NCBI GenBank assembly: GCA_023392125.1
Contig: JAEVZS010000012.1
Span: forward strand, 33,172 to 97,171
Length of the DNA stretch: 64,000 nucleotides
Source of the DNA: Bacteroidota bacterium
GTDB taxonomy: Bacteria; Bacteroidota; Bacteroidia; Cytophagales; Cytophagaceae
Direction: 5' to 3'
Positions within the stretch are counted from its first letter, which is position 1, and every line of letters begins with the position of its first letter. A model generated the notes under the pieces. That model saw nothing but the letters and a program-made list of their open reading frames with translations. It made no database searches and was not told the origin of the DNA. This document shows positions 34,281 to 43,300 of this stretch, in pieces. The position numbers and the translations under genes are program-made.

Positions 34281-35072
34281 ATGAAAAAAATCACTTTTTT
34301 CTCAATGTGTATCCTGCTCATCGGGATCAGTACATTTTTTGGATGTAAAAAAGAGCTGGATAACATTTCCGGTCCCCACAAATTCTCTTTCAGAGAATCC
34401 GCCAGATTTAATGATATCCTGGACAGTATAGGTATTATCCATAATCAGGCACTGAGCTTTTCTTTGGATAAAATAACAACCCAGAACCTGTTTGCCGGAC
34501 TTGATAGTGCACAGGCTATCGGATTGGTTTCTGACCTTACCAGTGAATATTTAAACAGCTATCTGGCATCTGTTCCGTTTTATTACGATTCTACACTTAC
34601 AGATTCCATTTTATATTCTGTATTATTTTCGTCTGGTGATCCTGTTACCGAATTCTCATCGATATATCAGGAAAGAATAGCTGAATTCCTCAGCGTATTA
34701 GATACTTCAACATCTCCCCATGACTTTAGTAGCTACGCTTCATTCTTTTTAGCATCAACATTGGATTCAATCCCGGCCGGAGAACAGGCAATCTATAAAG
34801 CATCTATACTAATTGCCCATAATTCATTCGAATATTGGGCTAATTATCAACAAGACTGGCTCAATGAGTACGCGGATCAGAACAATCTGAACCCTGCTGC
34901 TCTTCCAGCTTTTGATGTCGGAAGCTGCGTTGATGCCGATAAAGATGGTGCAATAACAGGCGGCATAGACGGAATAAGAAGAGGGGGCCTCCGAAATATA
35001 ATAACAAGAGCGCTATGGGGCGCAGTGGTAGGATCCGGAATAAATGCTATCAACCAGCTCTTAAACAATTAA
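34281..35072 (+). CDS. Hypothetical lipoprotein with Asp-rich Ca-type loop and Gly-zipper-like tail
   Basis: A 263-residue lipoprotein: the signal peptide ends in TFFGC (Cys at about residue 22). The middle is helical and Ser/Asp-rich without a recognised domain. Near the C-terminus a DADKDGAITGGID segment resembles an EF-hand or dockerin calcium loop, followed by GGLRNIITRALWGAVVGSGINAI, a short glycine-spaced hydrophobic stretch like those of secreted bacteriocin-type or pore-like peptides. No function can be assigned. It is more A/T-rich than its neighbours and stands alone. Confidence 0.7.
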   Translation: MKKITFFSMCILLIGISTFFGCKKELDNISGPHKFSFRESARFNDILDSIGIIHNQALSFSLDKITTQNLFAGLDSAQAIGLVSDLTSEYLNSYLASVPFYYDSTLTDSILYSVLFSSGDPVTEFSSIYQERIAEFLSVLDTSTSPHDFSSYASFFLASTLDSIPAGEQAIYKASILIAHNSFEYWANYQQDWLNEYADQNNLNPAALPAFDVGSCVDADKDGAITGGIDGIRRGGLRNIITRALWGAVVGSGINAINQLLNN

Positions 35073-35079
35073 ACTGATC

Positions 35080-35120
35080 ATGATACATCAATGCGTATAC
35101 ACCTTCCATTGATGTATCAT
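35080..35120. terminator. Perfect 14-bp hairpin between lipoprotein and HxlR genes
   Basis: Arms ATGATACATCAATG (35080-35093) and its exact complement (35107-35120) enclose a 13-nt loop. The right arm overlaps the stop codon of the minus-strand HxlR gene. No T-run; likely a bidirectional end for the convergent pair. Confidence 0.6.
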
Positions 35121-35455
35121 TTACCAATGACCTCCTGCCGGTGCTTTAGTCCCCAGTAGTGCAGCTCCGCCAGTACCTTTTCCAGCGACATACCATGTTC
35201 GGTAATGGCATAGTGCACGGTGGGCGGAAAAGTATCGCAGGCCGATCTGGTGATCAGCTTATTGGCTTCCAGCAGCTTCAGCTCCCCGGACAGAACTTTG
35301 TCGGTGATAGCTCCTACTTCCCTGGCGATCTCCTTAAACCGCCTGGGGCCGGAGGACAAGGAAAAAAGAATAAGCAGCTTCCATCTGCCTTCGAGCGCTT
35401 CCAGCGCATCGCTGATCGGGCGCATACGTTGAGGACATGTTGCTCTGATGATCAC
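35117..35455 (-). CDS. HxlR family transcriptional regulator
   Basis: A 112-residue MarR/HxlR-type winged helix with the conserved N-terminal Cys (TCPQRM), then LEGRWKLLILFSLSSGPRRFKEI and a wing/dimer region ending in ELHYWGLKHR. The start is a GTG at 35455, since no ATG exists upstream of the essential Cys. HxlR regulators often control an adjacent divergent gene for detoxification or DoxX-type membrane proteins. Here only a truncated DoxX-like fragment lies upstream, overlapping the first codons, so the original target seems lost. Confidence 0.88.
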   Translation of the reverse strand: MIIRATCPQRMRPISDALEALEGRWKLLILFSLSSGPRRFKEIAREVGAITDKVLSGELKLLEANKLITRSACDTFPPTVHYAITEHGMSLEKVLAELHYWGLKHRQEVIGK

Positions 35456-35579
35456 CGCTGCCCTGTTTCATATCATACGGGGAGAAGCAGCGCAAACCGG
35501 GATCAATGCATTTTTTGCCCTGATCGCTTTGTTTATTGTATGGGGACGTAGCGTCAAAGCACCTGTACAAACCCGGTAA
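35433..35579 (+). pseudogene. Truncated DoxX-like membrane protein gene (C-terminal remnant)
   Basis: A + strand frame open from 35433 to a TAA at 35577-35579 encodes about 48 residues. It reads as ITAALFHIIRGEAAQ followed by INAFFALIALFIVWGRS, closely like the C-terminal end (last two helices) of DoxX-like family proteins. No start codon or N-terminal three quarters exists upstream, because the HxlR gene begins there. It looks like the surviving end of a divergently oriented DoxX gene removed by deletion. The match was recognised by eye only. Confidence 0.55.
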
Positions 35580-35730
35580 TAAAATCAGGGAAGTCTGGTA
35601 TCACCTTTTTTTGCATATTTGTAAAGGATAAAAAAATCCGGTCTGCTGAACCGGATAAGGAAAGCTGAACGCCGAAGCCATCAGCCCCGTTGTCCGCAAT
35701 CGTTTGATTACCAAAAAACAGCTACCAGAC

Positions 35731-36498
35731 ATGAGCCTGCTGACCATTCCGCCGTGCAAAGAACTGAAGGGTTTTGTTCATCATTTCTGGGTAGCATCCT
35801 GGGAAGAGCAGGATCAGTATACTCCAGCCACCTATTATGCAACGGCAAGCAGCCTGACGGAGATCGTCTTTGCCTTCCGGGGCAGTCAGAAGCATGCAGA
35901 GCTGGCCTTCTCTTCCGTGCAGGGACAGACCAGCCTGCCGGGACAGTATCCGGCCGGCGGCTTTTTCAGCATGTTTGGCATCTCCCTGTACCCGCATGCC
36001 ATACCTGCTTTTTTTAACCTGCCGGCATCGGAGCTCAATGATCAGTTTCTGGATCCGGATATCCTGTGGGGCAAGCAGGGAGACAGCATCACGGAAAAAA
36101 TCGCGCTTGCTGCCTCCACCCATGAACGAATCCGGATTATCAGCGACTATTTTCTGTCCGGATTGTCCCGGCAGCGGTTTGATGACTCCTGTGCCCTGCG
36201 GGCAGCCGACCACATACGGCTAAGCAAGGGCAACGTCAGCATTGCCCGCCTGGCCGATGACTTCTGCCTGTCTCAGAAACAGTTTGAACGGCGTTTCAGA
36301 ATATACACCGGATTTACGCCCAAGCTTTATGCCCGGATTGTCCGTTTCGAAAATATCCTGAACAACTACAAAGCCTTTACCCACCTTACAGAAGCAGCTC
36401 ATGCTTTTGGCTACTACGATCAGGCACACTTTATCCATGATTTCAAATCCTTTTCCGGATATAGTCCGGCCCGTTTTTTTGAGCTGAGCGGATACTGA
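35731..36498 (+). CDS. AraC family transcriptional regulator
   Basis: A 255-residue regulator with an N-terminal domain starting LTIPPCKELKGFVHHFW (the sensing domain common in Bacteroidota AraC proteins) and a C-terminal double HTH: VSIARLADDFCLSQKQFERRF, TGFTPKLYARIVRF and then AAHAFGYYDQAHFIHDFKSFSGYSPARF. The open frame begins with a TTG at 35704, but the ATG at 35731 is preferred. The target is unknown; a DinB-like gene follows in the same direction 194 nt later. Confidence 0.9.
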   Translation: MSLLTIPPCKELKGFVHHFWVASWEEQDQYTPATYYATASSLTEIVFAFRGSQKHAELAFSSVQGQTSLPGQYPAGGFFSMFGISLYPHAIPAFFNLPASELNDQFLDPDILWGKQGDSITEKIALAASTHERIRIISDYFLSGLSRQRFDDSCALRAADHIRLSKGNVSIARLADDFCLSQKQFERRFRIYTGFTPKLYARIVRFENILNNYKAFTHLTEAAHAFGYYDQAHFIHDFKSFSGYSPARFFELSGY

Positions 36499-36588
36499 AT
36501 GTCCATTTTTTACAATTCCTATACCGGTTTCCGGGATAGCTTTGTACCCCGGCACCGTACTGTAAATCTATGGCCCGGATCCTTACAT

Positions 36589-36606
36589 CCGGCAGGAGCC
36601 TGCCGG
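36589..36606. terminator. Hairpin after araC-type gene
   Basis: CCGGCAG-GAGC-CTGCCGG, a perfect 7-bp GC-rich stem with a 4-nt loop, 90 nt after the AraC stop. No T-run follows. Confidence 0.4.
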
Positions 36607-36692
36607 AGAGTGAAACCTACCGGTCCTGCGGAGAAGATGTACATATGGCTTTAACAATTACTTAGTCAACAAATCAAACAACACCCTGAATC

Positions 36693-37232
36693 ATGGACAA
36701 TAAAATCATCATTGACGTGCTCGAATCACAATACAGAGCAGCGCTCCGGACTCTTCGCACAGTGATCGGCAAAACACCGGAGGAATTGTGGAACGATGCC
36801 GGCTACAACAATCCTAACTGGCAGATCACTTACCATATTCTCTGGAGTGCAAAATTTTACCTGTCCGCCAGCCCGGAAAGCTTTCAGCCATGGCCCGATG
36901 CCATCATCGGGGCCGAAAGTCTCGGTGGCAGCGAGGATTGGGAAAACCCGGACGAGGGTGTCATAGTAGAGGGCTATCATACACAGGCAGAGATTCTGGC
37001 GTTTATCGACGATATCGAAAATAACCTTCTGCAGACAATTGAGTCCCTGCCACTGGAGGAGTACTCCGGATTTGTATGGTACCCCTACTCCCGCATGGAG
37101 CTTCATATCAATACCATACGTCATATTCAGCATCATACCGCCCAGCTTATCGAACGGCTCAAAGCAAAGGGTATAAGCGGATTTGCCTGGGTAGCAGACC
37201 GAAATCCGCCAATGGCATGGAATGAGGAATAG
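36693..37232 (+). CDS. DinB superfamily protein
   Basis: A 179-residue protein with a DinB-like four-helix bundle. The metal-binding His set is visible in WQITYHILWSAKFYL and RHIQHHTAQL. Members include thiol-dependent enzymes such as BstA-type transferases; a specific reaction cannot be named. It follows the AraC gene and may be under its control. A second, unrelated-looking DinB protein is at 55647. Confidence 0.8.
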   Translation: MDNKIIIDVLESQYRAALRTLRTVIGKTPEELWNDAGYNNPNWQITYHILWSAKFYLSASPESFQPWPDAIIGAESLGGSEDWENPDEGVIVEGYHTQAEILAFIDDIENNLLQTIESLPLEEYSGFVWYPYSRMELHINTIRHIQHHTAQLIERLKAKGISGFAWVADRNPPMAWNEE

Positions 37233-37358
37233 ATAAAGCACGTCCGGATCCGGGATACAAACGGCCGGACCTGATTTGCTCATTTTGAGGGCTGATCCGT
37301 ACGGCAGCGCTTGTCTGTTTCCGGCATTTTTCCGGCAGCCAGAGCGCTGCACATGCCG

Positions 37359-37418
37359 TAAGGAATGACAGGTATGGACATTCACTGGCTACCGAAAGCC
37401 AGCCGAAGGAATAAGGAC
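37359..37418 (+). repeat. Dispersed repeat, copy A (short)
   Basis: Shares the core TTCACTGGCTACC-x-AAAGCCAGCC and a following AATAAGGA with copy B (38637-38805), and the core with copy C (49776-49910), all in the same orientation. It lies at the 3' end of the first lipoprotein gene and marks the left edge of the lipoprotein/RHS region. Confidence 0.6.
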
Positions 37419-37425
37419 TACCAAT

Positions 37426-37866
37426 CTAGTCCAGAATAAAAAGATACGTTCGCTTTCCGGATTTTTTAAATTCTTTACGAATTTCCTCATTGGAATTATA
37501 AATAATTGTATCGGAGTCAGTATGAATTTCGAGATAATCAATGATCGGCGAGAAAGTTCTTTCCTGCCCCATAAATACACATCTTCCCGGCAGCAATGTA
37601 TAATACCCCTGATTCAATGTGCTGTCATACTGGTTGACAATCAAATCCCCATTATTAATGTCGTGACCAAATGTTCCGGGAAAAACAGGTCTCATTAAAA
37701 GATTTACAGAGTCTTCTCTGTGATTGCAGAGTTCTCCCGTATCCAGAGGATCACAAGAAGCCAGCGTAAATAATGATACTACAACTGAAAGCCTGATCAA
37801 TAAGGAATTTATATTATCAAAACTTCTACTAAAACGTAAATAAGGCAGAAAATAAACTAAAATCAT
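37426..37866 (-). CDS. Hypothetical lipoprotein
   Basis: About 146 residues from the ATG at 37866, with a hydrophobic stretch ending in the lipobox LASC and a DPLDTGELCNHRED segment after it. The N-terminal region before the hydrophobic core is unusually long, so the true start could be a later non-ATG codon. The rest predicts beta-strands (FGHDINNGDLIVNQY, YLEIHTDSDTI). No family is recognised. It is bounded by repeat copies A and B together with the next lipoprotein gene and is A/T-rich. Confidence 0.6.
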   Translation of the reverse strand: MILVYFLPYLRFSRSFDNINSLLIRLSVVVSLFTLASCDPLDTGELCNHREDSVNLLMRPVFPGTFGHDINNGDLIVNQYDSTLNQGYYTLLPGRCVFMGQERTFSPIIDYLEIHTDSDTIIYNSNEEIRKEFKKSGKRTYLFILD

Positions 37867-38065
37867 TGGCTCGTTTAGTTTGAAATAAAGATCAACAAAA
37901 TTGTAGCTGCCCGGAATCATTAATTCTATTTGTATTTTTCATATATTCCAGCCCTCTATAACTCGTATCCGTTTCCTTCAGTGTTTTTTCAATAACCTTT
38001 ACTCTACAGCATCTTAACTTCCCAAACAAAACAGAGCTAATAACCTATATCCCTACCGGCGTATG

Positions 38066-38608
38066 TTAATTCCATAAAATCTGCTCAGAGGTAGCTGACA
38101 TTATTTGCCCATCGGATCTTTCTATTTCAATTGTAAACTTATGAGTATTAATAATATCAGGCCTTTGTGACATATACAGATAACCCGAATTTATTTCAGA
38201 AGGTAAAAAATCATTGACTTTTCCAAAAACATATTCTCCTTTCAAATTGCGACCATAAACTGAAACCAACTCATTTAAGCTGGAATTGGCCGGGAATTCA
38301 GCATTAAAATCAGAATTACTGGTTATTTTTATTCGGGTTAACGGATATTTATCTCCTCCAGAACCTTTATCACAATCAATTTGTGCATGTAGTAAGTTTC
38401 CAAAATCAAAATTCATTTCAGATAAAAATCTTGCTCCTTCATAGTTGATTCCCAATAGAAGACTATCACCTTTATCAACAATGGCATTATGAACATTAAT
38501 TCTAATTCCGTTGTAATCAAAATACCTGAATGACCTGCACTTATTGAAACAGCTTAACAAGCTAAAAAGATTAAAAAAAATAAAAACAATAAGAATTAAC
38601 CTTTTCAT
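38066..38608 (-). CDS. Hypothetical lipoprotein
   Basis: A 180-residue lipoprotein with a clear signal (MKRLILIVFIFFNLFSLLSC) and a beta-rich body (IRINVHNAIVDKGDSLLLGINYEG, HKFTIEIERSDGQ). No known domain was recognised. The start at 38608 is chosen because it gives a standard signal peptide; the frame reaches to 38659 inside the repeat. It lies between repeat copies A and B, transcribed in the same direction as the RHS operon. It may be an orphan member of the same lipoprotein set, but shared sequence with the tandem trio is not obvious. Confidence 0.65.
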   Translation of the reverse strand: MKRLILIVFIFFNLFSLLSCFNKCRSFRYFDYNGIRINVHNAIVDKGDSLLLGINYEGARFLSEMNFDFGNLLHAQIDCDKGSGGDKYPLTRIKITSNSDFNAEFPANSSLNELVSVYGRNLKGEYVFGKVNDFLPSEINSGYLYMSQRPDIINTHKFTIEIERSDGQIMSATSEQILWN

Positions 38609-38636
38609 AAATGATCTATTTCTGAAGTACTCCCTG

Positions 38637-38805
38637 TCATTCGCTTTGCGAAATGACAAGCATTTACAAGCCCTCTGGTCGTTTTTTCACTGGCTACCCA
38701 AAGCCAGCCGGAGACCGAAAGAATAAGGATCATCCGGGAAACCCGGGTGATAGCAGAGATCAGTAAAAAACAAATCACCACATCACCCAATTCATACACT
38801 CCCCG
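38637..38805 (+). repeat. Dispersed direct repeat, copy B
   Basis: Begins with a TTCGC-TTT-GCGAA palindrome, then AATGACAAGCATT, ATCTGGTCG-like, TTTTCACTGGCTACC, AAAGCCAGCCGG, GATAGCAGAGATCAG and an ACAAATCA / ACCCAATTCA tail. Most of this occurs in copy C (49776-49910) in the same order; copy B has an extra insert of about 30 bp with a CATCCGGG / CCCGGGTG hairpin. Confidence 0.75.
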
Positions 38806-38809
38806 CTTC

Positions 38810-39283
38810 TCACGGATACGGAGGATACATCTTCACTCCCGACATCTTTGCATCCGGCGGATAGCTTAGCTTGTAGTCCAGATACTCCAGATCTTCCAGA
38901 CTCAGGTCGTAGCGTTTCAATATTTTATACCCAGCCTGAACGTCTGCCCAGGTATTATTTTTTAAGGTATCAATGTGAAAGATATAAATAGACAAAGTAT
39001 CAGCAGGAAGATCCTTAACAATATCACTAATTTTCACACTTCCACCGAACAGATTTTTATTGATACTGGATTCAATAGTCGTTGTATGATTGATCGGCCA
39101 AGAATGATCCCCAAGTGTAGTATCAGGATATACAGTTGGAATAAGATAGACATTTTCACCTATCATATACACAATAACATGATTTGTATTATTTTTTAAG
39201 TACAAACTATATTTCCTATCCATTGGAAACCTCTCGCACTGAGCAAAGACAAATAGAAGCAGAATAAAAAACAGGTATCTCAT
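38810..39283 (-). CDS. Tandem paralogous lipoprotein 3 (candidate immunity/accessory protein of RHS effector)
   Basis: A 157-residue lipoprotein; signal MRYLFFILLLFVFAQC. The body starts MDRKYSLYLKNNTNHVIVYM and ends in a conserved C-terminal module YKILKRYDLSLEDLEYLDYK followed by SYPPDAKMSGVKMYPPYP. The same module closes the two next genes. Together with the N-terminal MDRKYxLxLKNN pattern it defines a small paralogous family. It is the last gene of the trio downstream of the HEYGH-RHS gene. Function unknown; location and repeated copies suggest an immunity-like or accessory role (inference). Confidence 0.72.
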   Translation of the reverse strand: MRYLFFILLLFVFAQCERFPMDRKYSLYLKNNTNHVIVYMIGENVYLIPTVYPDTTLGDHSWPINHTTTIESSINKNLFGGSVKISDIVKDLPADTLSIYIFHIDTLKNNTWADVQAGYKILKRYDLSLEDLEYLDYKLSYPPDAKMSGVKMYPPYP

Positions 39284-39332
39284 TTTATAAAACAAATCAC
39301 TCAATTACTACATTACCCAATTCATACACTTC

Positions 39333-39821
39333 TCACGGATATAGCGGATACATCTTCACTCCCGACATCTTTGCGTCCGGAGGATAGCTCAGCTTATAAT
39401 CCAGATGCTCCAGATCTTCAAGACTAAGGTCGTAGCGCTTCAGAATTTTGTATCCCGATTGGATATCTTCTATTGTATTGTTTTTTAAAGTATCTAGGTG
39501 AAAAATATAAATAGACAGAGTATCTGCGGGTAAATCTTTAAAATAATCGCTGATTTTTACACTACTTGATGGAATAATTTCCCCAACCTCTCCAGGTTCA
39601 ATTATTAAATCAAATGGAATAGCATCTATAGTTAAGCCTGTATCCGGGTAAATATTTGGCCCAATGGGTACATATGTTTTATAAATAAAATTCTGACCTG
39701 CAAGATAAGCTATCGAATGATCGCTATTATTCTTTAGCTTTAGATTATATTTCCTATCCATTGCAAACTTCTCACAATGAGTAAAGACAAATAGAAGCAG
39801 AATAAAAAACAGGTATCTCAT
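39333..39821 (-). CDS. Tandem paralogous lipoprotein 2
   Basis: A 162-residue lipoprotein; signal MRYLFFILLLFVFTHC, almost identical to copy 3, then MDRKYNLKLKNNSDHSIAYL. The central part (about residues 45-100) differs from copy 3, while the last 55 residues (SIYIFHLDTLKNN to MYPLYP) are nearly the same. The pattern of a variable middle between constant ends is what one expects of a diversifying family. It lies 58 nt before the 5' neighbour in the trio. Confidence 0.74.
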   Translation of the reverse strand: MRYLFFILLLFVFTHCEKFAMDRKYNLKLKNNSDHSIAYLAGQNFIYKTYVPIGPNIYPDTGLTIDAIPFDLIIEPGEVGEIIPSSSVKISDYFKDLPADTLSIYIFHLDTLKNNTIEDIQSGYKILKRYDLSLEDLEHLDYKLSYPPDAKMSGVKMYPLYP

Positions 39822-39878
39822 TTTTATAAAACAAATCACTCAATTACCACATCACCCAATTCAAACATTCCCCGCTTC

Positions 39879-40346
39879 TCACGGATACGGCGGATACATC
39901 TTCACTCCCGACATCTTTGCGTCCGGAGGATAGTTCAGTTTGTAATCCAGATGCTCCAGATCTTCCAGACTCAGGTCATAGCGCTGAAGCACTTTATAAT
40001 CTTCTATAATTTCATTCCATGAATAAGCCTGTAAAGTATCCACTTCAAAAACAAATATCGAAAATGTATCATATGGGACACTAACCTCAAATGTACTTTT
40101 CCATGGCGCACTCCCACCAGCAATTGCTTTTCTTTCACCACTATGCACTTCTACACTAAGCCTCATTTTAAAATCAGAAATTGAAGTATCCGGATAAAGA
40201 GCCGAATAATTTATATCATCGTTAATATACGCTCTTACAGAACGATTAGAGTTATTCTGAAGATATAAGGGAAAATCCCTATCCATTGCAATTTTCTCAC
40301 AACCGGACAAACTGAAGATTAAAAAAAATAAAATAAACACTTTCAT
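39879..40346 (-). CDS. Tandem paralogous lipoprotein 1, directly coupled to RHS gene
   Basis: A 155-residue lipoprotein; signal MKVFILFFLIFSLSGC then EKIAMDRDFPLYLQNNSNRSV. It shares the family C-terminus (YKVLQRYDLSLEDLEHLDYK and the YPPDAKMSGVKMYPPYP end) with copies 2 and 3 but differs more in the middle. The ATG at 40346 lies 5 nt after the stop of the giant RHS gene, which is the arrangement of an effector and its immunity or accessory gene. The longer frame inside the RHS gene is rejected because only this start gives a lipoprotein signal. Confidence 0.75.
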   Translation of the reverse strand: MKVFILFFLIFSLSGCEKIAMDRDFPLYLQNNSNRSVRAYINDDINYSALYPDTSISDFKMRLSVEVHSGERKAIAGGSAPWKSTFEVSVPYDTFSIFVFEVDTLQAYSWNEIIEDYKVLQRYDLSLEDLEHLDYKLNYPPDAKMSGVKMYPPYP

Positions 40347-40350
40347 ATAA

Positions 40351-43300
40351 CTATTTCTTTTTTCGTCTTGGATAATATGTCTCGTACACTCCAGATCGAT
40401 AAGGCGTGTCATTCCAGTCCACCCCATAATACCGCCCAAAGTAGTGTGCTGCATGACGGTTGGCACTCATTTCGTACCAGCGAAAATCATGCGTATCGTT
40501 TACCGTGCCAGGTATTCTTTCGGACGTCTCCGCACTATAAGCGCTGAACGCTCCAACCACCGCCAGATAGAGCGGTCCCCAAGCCTGGCTGTCAAACGTA
40601 TGACCATATTCGTGCATATATAAGGGATCGCTTTTGACATAGTCGGCAAAATTGCCTGTAATAGCACCATCATTGTTGACATTAATAAAATTGCCCAGAC
40701 TTACTCCATGACCGTCAGCGGCATACTCATTGGTCACAAAGGTAGCGCCCCCCAGAAAATCTACCCGGTCTACATTGCCCATGATATTCTGCCATTGCGA
40801 ATAGTTGTAGCCCAGACCGGTCTGGGGAGTCTCCAGGGTATTGCGGCTTATACCCTGCCATAGCTCTTCACCTACACCACGATTCTGATCCGTATAAAAC
40901 TGGCCCAGAAAAATCTCCGCGGCATTGCCCAGCTTGGTCCAGTCGCCGGATCCAATTCCCTTAGCCAAACCTGTTATAAGTCCCACGCTGGTCGTCGTCG
41001 TATTCATCGCATCAGAAACTACGTTGGTTGCAATAAATGGTTCGGTGATTGAGCCAACCAGAACCGCTCTCCCCACATCTTTCCAATTATTAATATCGCC
41101 CGCTACTATTTTGGATAACAATGACAGAGCAAATTTACCCGAAGGATCCACCATATTCACCGGATTGTTGCCCATACCGTTAAACGGACTGGCGAACTGT
41201 CCGGCCGGATCCACCTCATAAAACCTCCCCAGCACCGGATCATAGTTTCTGGCATGGAAGTCATACAGACCGCTGACCGGATCCAGCTCCTTGCCCTGAA
41301 ACAGATGCCGGTTGCCGGAAGCATAATCATAAGACAATCCCGGCAGACGCATACCAAAGGGATAGTAATGGTCTTCCTGAATTACTCTGGCCGCAGAGGT
41401 CAGCGGGTCCTTGTCAAAGGTCAGGCGGGTATTACCCAGATGGTCCTTCAGATCGTATTCGTACTTGAACTGGCCGCCGGAAACCGATACCCGGCCTTCG
41501 CCGGTATGCACAAATTTCAATACGCCGTTATCAAACATAAAATTGCCTATATACTCTTGCGATGTCACCTGCACCTGCGGCGGATACCCTGAAAGTCGTA
41601 CATCCTGCTTTGCCAGTCGTGATCCCGTGCCGCTGTAGATATATGCGCTAAACAGAAAATTTCCACCTGTATTGGGATGCAGCATGGCAATTTTCCCCAT
41701 ATCGTTGTAGCTCATGTTGAAGCCATGCGGACCACTATCCGGATTCCCGTTGGCATCGTAGGTCAGCCCCGTAGTCGATGCCTGCCCGTACCCGTGGATC
41801 AGGCTGCCGTCTTCGGTAATGGTCGACAGCCTGTTGCCGGTATAGCTCAGCCCCAGACTGTCGGCAATATCTCCGGCAGCGCCTGTGCGCAGCACCCGCT
41901 GTATATTGCCGTTCAGGTCATACGACAGCTTTTCCCGGTACTTGTCAGACGTAGCCCAGGCAGACAGAGGCTTTTCCTTATAATTCGCCTCCAGCAGCTG
42001 GCCGGCTCCGTCGTACTGATACGCGTAGCCTTTTTCACCATTAGTTAACGGGAAGGCCGCATTATTGGTTTGCCAGGTCATGGCCGAGACCGCACCATTG
42101 TACCTGGCCTGATTGTCCAGCCCGGGTACAGCCGCTTCATAGTGCAGCTGCATGCCGAACAGGTCGTTGTTGTCATTGTTGATGATACCATCATTGCTCA
42201 GGGATGAATTGTTGATATGTGTCATAGCTCCCTGAATATTGTATACATAGTCCAGCGACTGGAGAAAGGATACGCCCTCGTCTTCGGAATGAAGATTTTT
42301 TTCCGTTACCTGTCCCAGCTCATTGTAGACCAGCTCGGAAAGCAGCACCTCCGGCTCCCCGTTGATCCTGTGATAGGTCCGGAGCAGCCTGCCGCCGTGA
42401 TCGTATACAAAACGGTTGGCAGTCGTAGTCGCTACACTCTGACTACCAGTTACTTTCTTTCTGGTTTTGAGCAGCTGTCCCGAAAAATCATATACAAAAG
42501 ACTGATAATCTTCCATGACCGTCAATGCAAGCCGGTTATTTCCCCGGGTCTGGATTACTCTGCCCTGTTTATCGTAAAAAAAGAATTTCCGGATCCATCC
42601 GCTGCTGCCGTTCAGTGTTTTCTCCGCGGTCAGCCTTCCGTATACCTGCCGGCTGAACTCCGTCTCTTCATGATCAATGGTATAATCCGGCAGCAAGTCG
42701 TCCGTGCCGTTTCTGTCCGTATCATAGGTATCGTAATAATACACATGCCTGATATCCGAAGGACTGACCACCGGCCAGGCTTCGTTGGTATACCCGGGAT
42801 CGCCCGCGGCCGGCTTTTCATCCGATACCGTTTCCTGATCCGCAATGCTCTGCATGGCCGCCCTGCCGATCGCTCCCGTGTGCGTATACATTCCTCTGTA
42901 AAGCGGCCTTCCCAATGCGTCAAACTTTACAAAAGCCCATTTGTTTTCGGCTCTCTGCACACCATCCTGCAACAGGATGCGCCGGTCTTTCCGGTCATAT
43001 ATATGATATACCACTTCCTTTCCCGGTTTTTTCTCCTCTGTCAGGCGGCCTTTTTTGTCATACTGATACCCGTACATATATAAATCATATACCGGCGAGG
43101 TATGATCAAAGGTATAATTGCCGGCAAAATATCCCAGCGCGGCAGGCGGTATACTATAGCGCAGGCGACTCAGCTCATCGTATACATAATAGGTATAAGC
43201 ATAGGTGGTGGCATTTATCCGAACCGATGTCATCACCGTCAGCCCGGCCTTGTCCCGGTAGCTGTATGATTCATTGCCATCCTGATCGATGTACGTATAG

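Larger units (their letters stand above)
38762..40346 (-). repeat. Tandem duplication of a ~540-bp lipoprotein gene unit (three copies)
   Basis: Three head-to-tail units, each holding one lipoprotein gene plus an intergenic ACAAATCAC...ACCCAATTCA segment (about 38766-38810, 39291-39330 and 39831-39875). The 3' gene ends are nearly identical at DNA level (CGGATACATCTTCACTCCCG in each), while the 5' halves diverge. Confidence 0.8.

Noticed and set aside
35631..35730. Possible riboswitch leader before the AraC gene (CCGGATAAGG, AAGCCATCAGCCCC)
   Set aside because: Looked for a cobalamin-type core but the conserved GCCACTG and pairing elements are absent.
42217..43083. 288-codon open frame on the + strand
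   Set aside because: Antisense to the YD repeats of the RHS gene; long open antisense frames arise from its codon use.
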